A DNA stretch of 64,000 bases, from contig JADDOH010023673.1 in assembly GCA_016648135.1 (NCBI GenBank), forward strand, positions 124,001 through 188,000, in the 5' to 3' direction. This DNA comes from Agrypnia vestita (lineage: Eukaryota; Arthropoda; Insecta; Trichoptera; Phryganeidae). Made by a program: the position numbers and the translations under genes. Position 1 is the stretch's first letter. Every line of letters starts with the position of its first letter. Positions 32,302-42,405 of this stretch are shown in pieces. Below the pieces are notes generated by a model. It had not been told where the DNA came from. It made no database searches and saw only the letters and a program-made list of their open reading frames with translations.

Positions 32302-33262
32302 ATTTGGCAAGTCCACCTTCACCCATCTGTTTACCGAATGAAATATATTTTTTAGCAATCATTATACATTAACAAACATATTGCTTCTATGCTTTAAACG
32401 AACTTTTATTTTAATCCAACTTGAAACAACCGGGCCTTGGTCGGTGATGGCGTCACGAACGGCTGCTACGCTACGCCCACCTTTGTTGCACTGAATAATA
32501 CGTGCGATTCTTCTCAGTCGAGCGCTGTTTTAAATTGCGGCAACCCCAAGTCTTGACCGATTTTGCTTAGGCAACCTAATACCATCGTGTTCGTAATAAA
32601 ATTACCTATATTTTAATATAAATTTCATTAAGAAAACAGAAGAGGGTAAATATCTATTTTTAACTCACCTATTTTTACCTGGCAATCATTAAGTATGGAC
32701 CAGAAAAAAGATAGGCAACCCTACATTTTCTTGTTCCTTATGCTTCCTACTCTCAATCAATACTGATTTCATTTGGTTAACAGATAAGTGAAAAATTGAA
32801 AAAAAACTAACCCATAAAAACCAAGTTTTTAAAATACTCCCTTTCTTATCTTCGGGTTTCGTGTCTACCAGATGCCTCGGAGTATTTTCATACAACTTAT
32901 TGAGTTGTATGAAAAAGCCATTAAAAATTTGAAAAACCAAATGTATACTATAATCATTAATTTTTTTTTAAGAAAATTTATAGATCTTCTTGATCGGCGC
33001 CACGAGTCTGCTTGCGAAGTTTCAGCTCGATTGGATCACGGGAAAAGGGTTAAAAATCGATCCAAAGTTTTTTCGTCAGACAAGCAAGCAATCAGACGCC
33101 ACGAGTTAAAAGAAAGGGAGTAAAAAAAATGTATCACTTTAATTTTAATTAAGGATAGGCTTGACTTAATTTCACCAGGCAACCCATTCGCAATATATTT
33201 GATAATGGATTATGATTGCTAAAAAATATATTTCATTCGGTAAACAGATGGGTGAAGGTCGA
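32302..33262. repeat. Region with three copies of a short module in both orientations
   Basis: The module TTTCATTCGGTAAACAGATG followed by ggtgaa occurs at about 33232 (plus) and, inverted, at 32315-32345, where the identity extends over ~50 bp (including atatattttttagcaatcat). A diverged plus copy (tttcatttggttaacagata) is at 32768. The outer two could be inverted termini of a ~950-bp composite that encloses the MITE at 32835-33122. Confidence 0.5.
32835..33122. repeat. TACTCCCTTT MITE, copy A (288 bp)
   Basis: Ends read TACTCCCTTTCT on the left and AGAAAGGGAGTA on the right, exact inverted repeats of 12 bp. The interior (gagtctgcttgc.aagtttcag, gatcacgggaaaa, caagcaagca) is shared with 53238-53530 and 57188-57565. 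The inner foldback attttcatacaactta/ttgagttgtatgaaaa is shared with copy C. Open frames across it are fortuitous. Confidence 0.8.
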
Positions 33263-34429
33263 CCTTAGTCGGGATCTTGTACTAAAACCTTTGAGAGTAT
33301 GAAAGCTGTATTCATTGAGGGATCCCAAGTGAATGGTCACCTCTTTGTAGACCCAGTTTAAGATGAAGCGACAATGAGGCGATTCATGTCCTGTCTCCAA
33401 CTGCAGTATGTTAGAAAAAGGGCAAGTTTTGCAAAAACTACCTCATTATTAACTATTGAAGCGTTGAGTATGGTAAAGCGTTGGGGTCAGTCACTGTGTG
33501 ATGGTAACGTAGGTACAGAACGCAGTTGGCGACACCGGTCAGCCGTTCGTGCGCTCGTCCAGTGCCCGTCACTTCCGGACTACATCGTTACACTCCGATC
33601 ACCGCATTAGCATTCCACTTTTACCCACGTGATAGTATTGATTATAAACTTAAAATATAATAAACTCGACGCTTTCGATTTTGGTGCAAATAGCGTTTCA
33701 ATTAATCTCCTTGGGAGTCAGAAATTTAGGGATAAATTAAGAGATTTTTTTCAATTGCCACTTTTAAAAACATAATAACTATTATTTTAATGTGAAAGTT
33801 TTTGATAAAAATAGCAAAATGGTCGCGTCATGTCCAATTCCGCAGAGCTCCTCCGCCATGGCTGAGATGCAACATCCTCCGGTGCACGTTTGTCCGAGGT
33901 AGAAAAGAAGGTCATTTGCTTATTGAAAAACGAAATATCTTCCAGCGATTGATCTGTTTGGAATAAAATACCGGAGTCAGCCCCGCAGCCAGCCACAAGG
34001 GCGTGGCCACAGAGCGGGGCCACTGGGGCCGCTGCGTGGCCCGCCCCATTAGCGGCGCCGCAGGACCGTGACCGGCCTATTGTGCCCGCTCCGCAGGTCG
34101 CGGCGTGTTGTAGTGCCAGCAGAGGGGATTGTTTCCTTCTTTTATATGATCCCAATGATTCCACTCTCGTTAGGACGTTGACCTCTCTCCGGCTTCCGTG
34201 ATTCTCGCTTTGATTAATTATTAGGATTTTATACATGAAAAGATTTAGATCGTCTGCGGTTATTCGCTCGTGACGAAGTAGCATTCGAATGGCACATGTC
34301 TGTGTTTATACAGGGGGGTAACAGAGCTTGTCCACAATACTTTGTAAGTAAATTCCCACCTAAATTATGCGTCGAAAATGTTTCAGCATCAATGTGCGTA
34401 TATCAACAGTTATGGTTATGCTATAAAAT
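33263..34429. other. Unassigned, with a strongly GC-rich island at 33.95-34.12 kb
   Basis: The island lies inside a 165-codon minus-strand frame (33787-34284) whose alanine/glycine-rich part simply reflects base composition. I recognise no domain. It could be conserved non-coding DNA or part of an unrecognised exon. A 78-codon plus frame at 33374-33610 is likewise anonymous. Confidence 0.35.
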
Positions 34430-34860
34430 TATATTTCAAATTTCTATTAAAATAATTTTATTTCATTTGACTTGCATTGAAGCGAATGAATTTTCAATAC
34501 TCGATATAAGTAAGCTACTTTCATAATAGTGCAAGTATTTAACAGAAGATATGTAGGAAATTGTTGGTCTTGTGGTTAGGACTCCGTGATCCAAACGTCA
34601 CTGGTTCGAACCTCACTCCAGGTCAGCAAGTTAGTCCTATTTTCATAGCACAAGCGTTTAGCTTAGTTTGAAAATAGTAAGAATATTGATGTGACACGTA
34701 TTCCGTGTTCGCATCTCTATTTAAATTTAAAAAAAAAAAAAAAAAATTTTTAAAAGTGCACACTTTGAAGTCGCTCATCTCTATTGATATTAACGTTGTT
34801 GCTGGAATATTTTCGACTTATATTTTAATTAGGAATCTACCTGTAAAATATTTTGGGCTA
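34430..34860. repeat. Long-arm foldback MITE, second copy, interrupted by a SINE
   Basis: The left part (to ~34550) matches 44755-44840 of the complete element (tgcattgaagcgaatgaa, ttcaatactcgatat.agt), and the right part (34775-34855) matches 44885-44970 (attgatatta, attttcgact, ggaatctacctgtaaa). Between them stands the SINE at 34561-34746, so the MITE was there first. The outer left arm is missing. Confidence 0.7.
34561..34746 (+). repeat. SINE family B, best copy
   Basis: A tRNA-derived head with box A TTGGTCTTGTGGTTAGGAC (34564) and box B CTGGTTCGAACCTC (34601-34614), then a body (cagcaag, tattttcatagc, gtttgaaaatagtaag) and the 3' end acgtattccgtgttcgcatc followed by an 18-base A run. 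Internal pol III promoters are intact by eye. Other copies are at 25291 and 49803-50090. Confidence 0.8.
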
Positions 34861-35589
34861 ATTTCTTAATCGCCCTGCGGTCCGGGCCTCATGAGGGCCG
34901 GAATCACTGAACACTAATTTTGAGCTCAATTGTTCATGATGTCAGTGAAAACTAACTGGGTTCTTTTATAAATGTTATAAACCATTTATCTTTTATATAC
35001 CACGTGAACTACTTTATATTGCTTGTGCAATCTCCATTCGTTATTTATTATCCTCAGTTTCTCAAGTATGTACCTAAAATTGGATATTGAACAAATTTCT
35101 GTTTGTTTCACTGATAATATGAAGCAATGCATTAAGGGGTTACACACCTTGATATAATCTAAAAAACTTTTTTTTTTACTTTACAACTTGAAGTTCTGTG
35201 AATGATTTGAGTCATCACTTATTTAAAAATTTTAAATTTGGCTTGAAGACAACATTGTTGGTAAACATTTAAACGAATCGCGTTTCTTTTTCGAAACTAG
35301 CTTTTTCTGACTAGTGAATAAAATATCTCGAAAACTATTAGTCCAATTTTTTTCAAATTTTCCACACACCGTGCATATAAAAGTATTTACTATGTAGCAC
35401 ATGATTTTTTTTTTTTAAATCAGCGTTCGCTGATTATGAATTTTAACATTGCAGTAATTGTTGAACAAAAAAGTTTGCTATATCTAAAGCGAGATTGCAG
35501 GGTACGTCAGGCACGGTGGCGTCTGATGGATGGAAGCGAATCTAGGAACTAACGAGACGACATTAATGGCTTTAATAGTTTAGATGCTT
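34861..35589. other. Unassigned; single MITE-like end
   Basis: TTAAGGGGTTACACACC at 35132 resembles the terminus of the MITE at 28134-28485, but I could not find its partner. The rest is AT-rich with T runs. Confidence 0.35.
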
Positions 35590-35649
35590 ATCATCATCAT
35601 CATCGTTGTCAGCCGTTTCCTATCCGTTGCTGGCTATGGATAGGAAACG
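35590..35649 (-). repeat. LINE-type (TGA)n tail and 12-bp inverted repeat
   Basis: tcatcatcatcatc is the complement of the TGATGATGATGA tail common on RTE-like LINEs. Next to it CGTTTCCTATCC (35614) and its exact complement (ending 35649) flank gttgctggctat. Confidence 0.5.
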
Positions 35650-35945
35650 CTTATTTTCGAGTCTCTTTGTGCGACGTCCAACACAAATACATTTTTCAAA
35701 ACTTGTGTTATCCACTTTTGGACCTTTCTTTTGTTGACAGTCCATATTTTTCAGTCAAGCATAGGCGCCGGAAGTGCGCTTTGATTGAACGTGGTCAAAT
35801 TGTTATATCCCCCACTATAAAATTGTTGTCATAAGTTATCAACTTGTTGAAGCTGGCATCCATTAAAATAAACATAACTGAGTCAGCAAAGCAGTTCTAC
35901 ATTACGTTAGTTATTCGTTAAATATATAATTTATTAATATAGTTA
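35650..35945. other. Unassigned DNA
   Basis: Nothing recognised. Confidence 0.4.
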
Positions 35946-36050
35946 ACAAGAATATACTTTGTTTACATCACTAATATTAAATTTGTGGTGTAAACAAAGT
36001 ATATTCTTGTAAATAATATTAATGATATCACCACAAAATTATTTTGCATA
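35946..36050. repeat. PLE-like repeat fragment with 26-bp hairpin
   Basis: acaagaatatactttgttta at 35946 and its complement ending at 36010 form 26-bp arms (one mismatch) around 13 bases. The sequence gtggtgtaaacaaagt and the following atatcaccacaaaattatt are the same modules as in the repeats at 4254-4440 and 15837-15960. No hammerhead core is retained. Confidence 0.65.
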
Positions 36051-39000
36051 TATATATATTTTATAGTTTCACTCTTATTCGTTTATTGGGGCTAGTCTAT
36101 TTCAAGGAGAGCATAAAATTATAGAATTTTACAGAATGATTATGCCTCCCAGTATTTGTTTGAATAATTTATCAAAAGTAATATGTAAGAACAATGTTTC
36201 TAATGAATCCAAAACAAACTATCCAAATTAATATCAGTAATGCACTGCTAAAGCAATCTGTATTTTTTTTTTGTGTTTTCTTTCAATATTGGGTTAAGTT
36301 AACCTTTCCCATACGGTGCTGAACCAACGCTGAAAAATGGAACGCGCGTTCCGGTGCTGTAAACTCAGTGTACCTACATGTAGATTTTTTTCGATTTTTA
36401 AGTTGGATTAATATGAACATTGTACGTTTTTTACTTATCTTTATTAATCATTGTAATAATAGTTGATATGTGCATTAGTGAATATACATATGTATAAATT
36501 ATTGTGTAAAAGTGCTAAAAATGTGAAAAAACATCGGCTATCACGTATGACAACGATAAGACGCGTATAACACGTTTGCACCGGCCAACTGCGCAGCTCT
36601 ACTAAAGAGCAAAGATCAGTAATCCGCTAAATCCGACGAGTAGTACTGCGCACCGCGTGCCATACACCGTGCTCCTCTCACCACTCTCCCTACACTAGGT
36701 ACCTAATTAATATACTAATTAACGTCAGTTTCTATGATTTTTTTATTATTATTTACCGCTTCAACAGGCCATGAGGCCCAATTACCGAGGCGAAGCACAT
36801 CACAAAAACACCCAAGCTTCAGTAAATCACATATTTTTATTGTGATCTCACCGGGAAACGAACCCGAAACTCTCGGCGTGAGAAGCTAGTGTAGCCCAGT
36901 ACGAGGGCCGTGAAATTTCTTCTTATAGAATGAAACTTATTAGAGGAAACATTTGATTTAGTTCTATCCAGTATATACTAATATACCAATTGTAATTATT
37001 TATTGAATACATAAATATAATCTCTGTATTTAGCATATTTACAGAGATATTCATATTAGAGGTAATGTCAACTCAGTTTACAGCACAGAAGAGAATAGGT
37101 TAATACTATCTAAAGCAAAGCGCATTATGTATTTCCCAAATGTAGGTACAACATAAATATGTCCGTCTTGGGTGGAATGACTTTCTGTGTGAAGATTTTG
37201 GAAGCGTAATATTGCTAGCATGTGTTTAGCTCACGTTGAGATGTAGAAGCCGAAGACGTCAGGCCTCGGATGAGTGTGTAAATCCACGCAGCGGGAGGAA
37301 ATAATAAGTAAATTGGGACCGATTGCGAAAATAATTCTGTCATCGTATTTAGGATTAAGAAACGTTAGTGAGTGTTGTTTCGGGCGGTTCGCGGAAGCGT
37401 GTATTAAAATAAATCCGATAGTTTATACCTCTCGGATGCTTATACAAGGTGCACTAGCAGGCGAAAATTAAAAAAAATACTTTTGTTCAAATATATTCGG
37501 ATTGGAGAGGTAAAATGAAGCGATGGATTGTTAGTCGTGAAATGCTATTTAGCAAACATTCAAACAATTTCCAAAAACTATCAAGATGGGGTGGTGTAGC
37601 GGTTTTTAATTAATCAAATACATGCGGTTTTTCATCGAAATTTGTTAGTAGAGACAATCGTTCATTCGCGCGAATTATATTGTAATGAGATGCTGGCGAT
37701 TTGGCCGGTAGATGAACAGAGAAATAGACACGAATATTGCAGTAAATATGAACAACAAATAAGGAGAAATCCTACCTTTTCAATTCTGGATGTTGGGATA
37801 AGAAATGGAAATGCCTCTTTCTTCCTTTTCTCTTTATTCTTGGTCCAACTGCAACTCGAGATGACACAATCCACGGCTGCCGTATATTCCAATACAAGTG
37901 GTTATGCGGGTTTACAAGATAATATTTCCTGAACAATGGTCCAAAAAACGAACTTTGAATAGATGCTGTACAATGCGGTTTCTTTACTCAAATCGGACAA
38001 TTAACAGGTGATAATGTGGTAGGAATTAATTACATTTCCATTCGCCTCCATTTCTCCATATTTAACACTGGTCAAACCATGGGGCAACTAGCTATACCTC
38101 TAGAACGTCTGTGGTTTTATCAAAAGATCGCTCGATTTATCAGCATGTGATGTGATTATTTCTTTTGAAGGTATCTCAAAAACAAAGTATATATGATCGT
38201 CCACATATCCGAACTTAAATTTAAGTCGCAAAGATACGCCAGAAATGTTAAAGCGATTAATGGAAAATTTTCGATTAAACCTAGATGAATACATGGATCG
38301 AAATGATATATGAGAGTTTCATGTAAAAACTAAAGTGTCTCTATGCAGTTGACGGAAATATACGATAACGTTAGAAAATGATAATCTGGCATATAGTGAC
38401 AGTTTTGCAATTGATAACTCCTTTGTATGTTTTAAATGCATGTTATCTAAAGCATAACCATTTAAAAGTCACCCCTGGATATAAAATCTGTTACAAATAC
38501 TGTTAATCGAAATTTAGTCTATTGTAGTGACGGTTTTTTCTACAGCCATCGTCCCTAACAAAAAATATCCAAGAAAATTTCGTTTCAATAAAACATTATT
38601 TATTAATTTCATTTTGCACTTCACCGGAGCACCCTGTATTTTGTGTTGTCACACCGAATACCTTGAACATCATCATAATGGTTTCCACATGGCCCGCGTC
38701 ATAAACATCGCTACCCAGTGTCGAAGTCACTTATGTATACGCAAACAAGAAACGTTTCCTCTTTAAAGCTCTCCATCTTTCAAATACCAACACCCGGAAG
38801 ATGATCCCAGACATGGCGGCATTCTGTGGTATTTCTGGCAATTCATTAGTTTGCAATTTGCCAGTATTGATTACCGGGAGAGCGCAATAATAATCGGAGT
38901 AAAAGTCACCCACACCGCCGCTAAACATTAAAAATCATCTTGAATGTGGTACTAAAAATTTCAAACATATATTATATTAGACGTTGCCGGTTTTCATTTT

Positions 39001-39325
39001 TACGGCGTGTCGCTGTCAAGCGTCATCGCGGGAAGCGGCGCTCGTTTGTGTTGCAATAATTCTATTTATTTTTAACGACTTACAGATGTAGAGAGAAATA
39101 ACTAATTCTCTTTTAGATTCGGAAATAGACGAAGAAGATTAATAAAATCATCACCTGAAAATTTTCACAACAAAACAAACAGAAAAAAATATTAATCAAG
39201 GTATATTATAGATGTGTCATAGAGACGAAGCTATTTATATGGGAAATATATATTATGTGGAACAAAAGTAGTTTCTGAAATATCTCGCGTTTCCTGTAAA
39301 TGGTCTCCCTGAGAAGACCTAGGCC
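36051..39325. other. Unassigned DNA, 3.3 kb
   Basis: No gene recognised. Open frames at 37274-37471 and 37642-37932 are anonymous; 37200-37460 is slightly richer in G+C. About 36760-36900 (ccatgaggcccaattaccg, ccgggaaacgaacccg, tctcggcgtgagaagc) looks like a dispersed repeat, but I cannot name it. Confidence 0.35.
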
Positions 39326-39361
39326 GACGTTTCGGCACGGTATCACATGCCATTGTCATCA
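39326..39361 (-). ncRNA. Hammerhead ribozyme motif, decayed
   Basis: On the minus strand: TGATGA (39361-39356), a stem II region with GGCA...TGCC, then GAAACGTC (39333-39326) and GGCC. The first C of CUGAUGA is lost and the stem II insert is long, so this is a relic of the type at 14264-14316. Confidence 0.55.
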
Positions 39362-39451
39362 CATAAATAAAACGGCCTCAAAAGTTACGGACTAGCTGTA
39401 CTTGTTCGCGGGAGACATGAAAGTCTTCCACCAATAAATCTTATATATATA

Positions 39452-39565
39452 ACTAACTAACCATCATGCCGTTTCCCGCAGGGGTAGGCAGAGAGGATTG
39501 AACGCCACACTCTTCTATCCTGGCACACCACTTTTGCTTCGGCCACATTCATACATCATCTCATA
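39452..39565. repeat. Dispersed repeat shared with 20.14 kb
   Basis: Same ordered modules as 20144-20260 (taactaactaaccatcat, cgcaggggtaggca, gaacgccacac, tcctggcacacc, ttttgcttcgg), roughly 75-80% identical by eye. Confidence 0.65.
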
Positions 39566-39795
39566 CAAGTTCTACGTTACATTGTATAAGGTTATCACAT
39601 AAGCCAGCCATATGACAGATCGTAAGCCGTATAGATACCTCAAAAACATGCGTACCTACTTTCTCATATGTATAGAGAGACCCTCCCTCTTAATAGTAAT
39701 ATTCCCTGCGAAATCTCACCCCCTACCCCCACTATTGGCACTCCGTCCTTTCACCTTTCACACTAGTGTATAAGCACATAATTTTTGAAAGTTTA

Positions 39796-39867
39796 GGCAG
39801 TTAAGAAGCTACGGTCCCTGAAGAAGCTACGGTCGTAGCGAAACCTGTGTGGATTTGAAAATAAATA
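39796..39867 (+). repeat. PLE-like repeat with hammerhead, split from its tail by mariner 3
   Basis: A plus-strand core: CTGAAGA (39818-39824), A, perfect stem II GCTACG/CGTAGC with loop GT (39826-39839), GAAA (39840-39843), CCTGTG. The box is CUGAAGA, which still fits CUGANGA, but the stem III palindrome (ACCTGT) and the cleavage base (G) are mutated. Agaagctacggt is duplicated just upstream (39803 and 39821). The sequence then runs gtggatttgaaaataaa up to the mariner insertion and resumes at 41153 as taagtggtgtaagt, matching the contiguous tails at 4389 and 15901. Confidence 0.65.
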
Positions 39868-41152
39868 TTAGGTCCTTACATATGAAATTGGCGTTTTGCC
39901 GTACTGGCAAATTTGATCTCAAATATCTTCTCTTTGGTTAGGAATTACAAATCCAAATTTATACAGATATTTACTCATGTATTTGTGTTTTGAAAATTAT
40001 AATTCATTTGTTTTTTCCTCAATTGTTTTTTTCTTTGCGTCACTCAGTTTACAAAATGAAAAACTTGAAATATCGCGTTATTTACGAGTACGAGTTCCAC
40101 CGTGGCACCAGTGCTGCAGAAACGGCTCGAAGGATTAATGATGTGTATGGCGACGGTGCCGCAAAAGAAAACACAGTGCGTTTTTGGTTCCAACGTTTCC
40201 GTTCTGGAAATTTTGACCTGCAGAACAAGCCCCGTGGACGGCCGGAGACCAAAGTTGATAATGAAGAATTGAAGGCTATTGTGTAAGCGGATCCATCGCA
40301 AACCACATCCGAGTTAGCTGCAGGCTGCGGTGTTAGTGATAAAACTGTTTTAATCCACTTGAAGCAAATTGGTAAGGTGAAAAAGCTTGAAAGGTGGGTA
40401 CCTCACGAATTGAGTGAAGCAAATCAACACACGCGCGTTGACTGCTGCGTTGCATTACTCAACCGGCACAATAATGAAGGGATTTTAAATCGAATCATTA
40501 CCTGTGATGAAAAGTGGATCCTGTATGATAATCGGAAGCGCTCATCGCAATGGCTGAACCCTGCCGAACCAGCCAAACCATGCCCCAAGCGAAAATTGAC
40601 TCCAAAAAAGTTACTTGTGAGCGTTTGGTGGACTAGTGCTGGTGTCGTTCACTACAGCTTTCTTAAATCGGGCCAGACGATTACGGCAGATGTCTATTGT
40701 CAGCAACTGCAAACCATGATGGAAAAGCTAGCTGCTAACAACCGAGGCTGGTTAATCGCTCTAGGCCACTGCTGCTTCATGATAACGCTAGACCACACAC
40801 TGCACAACAGACGGCTACCAAATTAGAGGAGCTTCAATTGGAATGTCTAAGACATCCACCATACTCTCGGGACCTTGCTCCAACAGATTACCATTTTTTT
40901 CGAAATTTGGATAACTTCTTGCAAAGGAAAAAATTCAACTCCAATGGGGCAGTCCAAACCGCCTTCAAAGATTTTATTGATTCCCGTCCGAATGGTTTTT
41001 TTAGTAAAGGGATCGATGAACTACCTATGAGATGGCAAAAGTGCATAGAAAGCAATGGTACATACTTTGATTAAATAAATATATTATAATTAAAAAAAAT
41101 CGGCTTTATGTTCCTCCTATACTAAACGCCAATTTCATATGTAAGGACCTAA
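39868..41152 (+). mobile_element. mariner element, copy 3
   Basis: 1,285 bp between TA duplications at 39866-39867 and 41153-41154. Both ~29-bp inverted repeats are perfect, the best preserved of the three copies. The site lies in a PLE-like repeat 25 bp after its hammerhead core. The transposase gene has a stop and a frameshift, but the ends look mobilisable in trans. Confidence 0.96.
40056..41074 (+). pseudogene. mariner transposase, nonsense mutation and one frameshift
   Basis: Start ATG at 40056 as in copy 1, with an in-frame upstream ATG at 39990. GAA has become TAA at 40284-40286 (in LKAIVE), cutting the protein within the DNA-binding half. The frame continues to about 40737, where one A is missing compared with the sister copies (LAAKQPR becomes LAANNRG); the correct frame then runs on and ends in the TAA at 41072-41074. 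The catalytic-core coding sequence is otherwise well preserved (TCDEKW, ATG-less DNARPH segment in the shifted frame, TDYHFF). No lesion is shared with copies 1 or 2. Confidence 0.93.
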
Positions 41153-41215
41153 TATAAGTGGTGTAAGTTAGTTTTATTTATTTAATTATAATGTCTCACC
41201 ACCAAGTGTTTCTTC
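41153..41215 (+). repeat. Right part of the PLE-like repeat interrupted by mariner 3
   Basis: tataagtggtgtaagttagt and the following ttatttaattataatgtctcacca correspond to the post-hammerhead tail and the caccaca module of the other copies. Confidence 0.6.
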
Positions 41216-42143
41216 CTTCCTTTGAAAATTATTATATTCTATTATTTGCCACGTTACTCTGTCGATAGGTCCATAATTCGATTTTTGTTTCTTTTAAAGA
41301 TTTTATTCATATATTAATCGTTTTACGCTACTTTTTATTTGATATATTACTAAGTTACTACTCAACTTAACCCGCTGTTCTTATTTTGTATAAATTAATT
41401 GCTTGTTACTTTATAATTCACTGAAAAAATTGATGTTGATTTCTTGAAATAAATTTTTACTGCTTATTTTTTTAAAATTCTATGTTAATAGTCAACAATT
41501 TATTTTAATATTCAGTATATTATATTATAAATGAATTTCAACTATCGATAATATGGAGCAAACAATCTGATTTAATTTTTGACAATTAATTATATATGTA
41601 TGTTTACGCTTTATTTGTGGTTATATATTTTTTCTGATAGTTATGTTTTGAGAACACCATTGCGAGAAAAACTATTGCAAGCTGAAATTAGTTGCTTTGT
41701 CCCAGAAACTCTACCTTTACAAGCTGCAAATTTACGACACTAGAGCTCGCCATTCTTCTATTAGTATCAAAGTGTATAATAACGATTGGGCGTGTTTGGT
41801 GGAATGTTGCATATTGAATATTCGGGCTCAGCGCGGGCTGATTACTTCTGCTCCCCCACACTGGGCGGAATGGGAGGGTACCGGTGCAACGATACCAGAG
41901 CCAGTGATTTGCTCAAATTACCGAACATTCTGCCTAGCGTAATGAAGCCCGTTACGCTAACTGTACTGTTTACCGCTTGGTTGTCTTTTACTTACAATAC
42001 CACCATTATTGTCTATGTTCATGGAAAATGATTATTTAGGCACATTCACACACAAACACAGACATCAATCCATGTAATGCATACAAGGACTCTAAGCAAT
42101 ACTTTCCTGCCCTTTGATGAAAATTGAATCTTTACTAATATAT
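41216..42143. other. Unassigned DNA
   Basis: A GC-richer stretch at 41770-41960 has overlapping plus-strand frames (41697-41942 and 41786-42031) without recognisable domains. Confidence 0.35.
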
Positions 42144-42149
42144 CAATTA

Positions 42150-42399
42150 TGGGGTATAAAAGCAAAGGCAGCAATATCGAAAAATAAAAATAAATTTGAA
42201 TGCAGTCGTTGAGGATTAACTACTTTAAAATGTACCGATTTCTAAATTTTATGTATCCATCACTTCCACAATCATATTTGCTATAAATTAATGGGCTATG
42301 TTTCCTATTACATCTCAAATTCAGTACATTATAAATTAGTAATCCTCGATGAATGCAACAAATTTTTTTGGATATTGCTGCCTTTGATTTTATACCCCA
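42150..42399. repeat. TGGGGTATA foldback MITE, complete (250 bp)
   Basis: 29-bp inverted ends start TGGGGTATAAAA and differ at a single position. A perfect 6-bp target duplication CAATTA flanks the element (42144-42149 and 42400-42405). The arms remain complementary, with gaps, for about 100 bp each (gaggatta, aatgta.cga). A half copy is at 3926-4077. The superfamily is not obvious from a 6-bp duplication. Confidence 0.88.
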
Positions 42400-42405
42400 C
42401 AATTA

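Noticed and set aside
34561..34632. tRNA gene
   Set aside because: Box A and box B are good, but no cloverleaf with paired acceptor stem could be drawn, and the SINE body, 3' end and A-tail follow directly.
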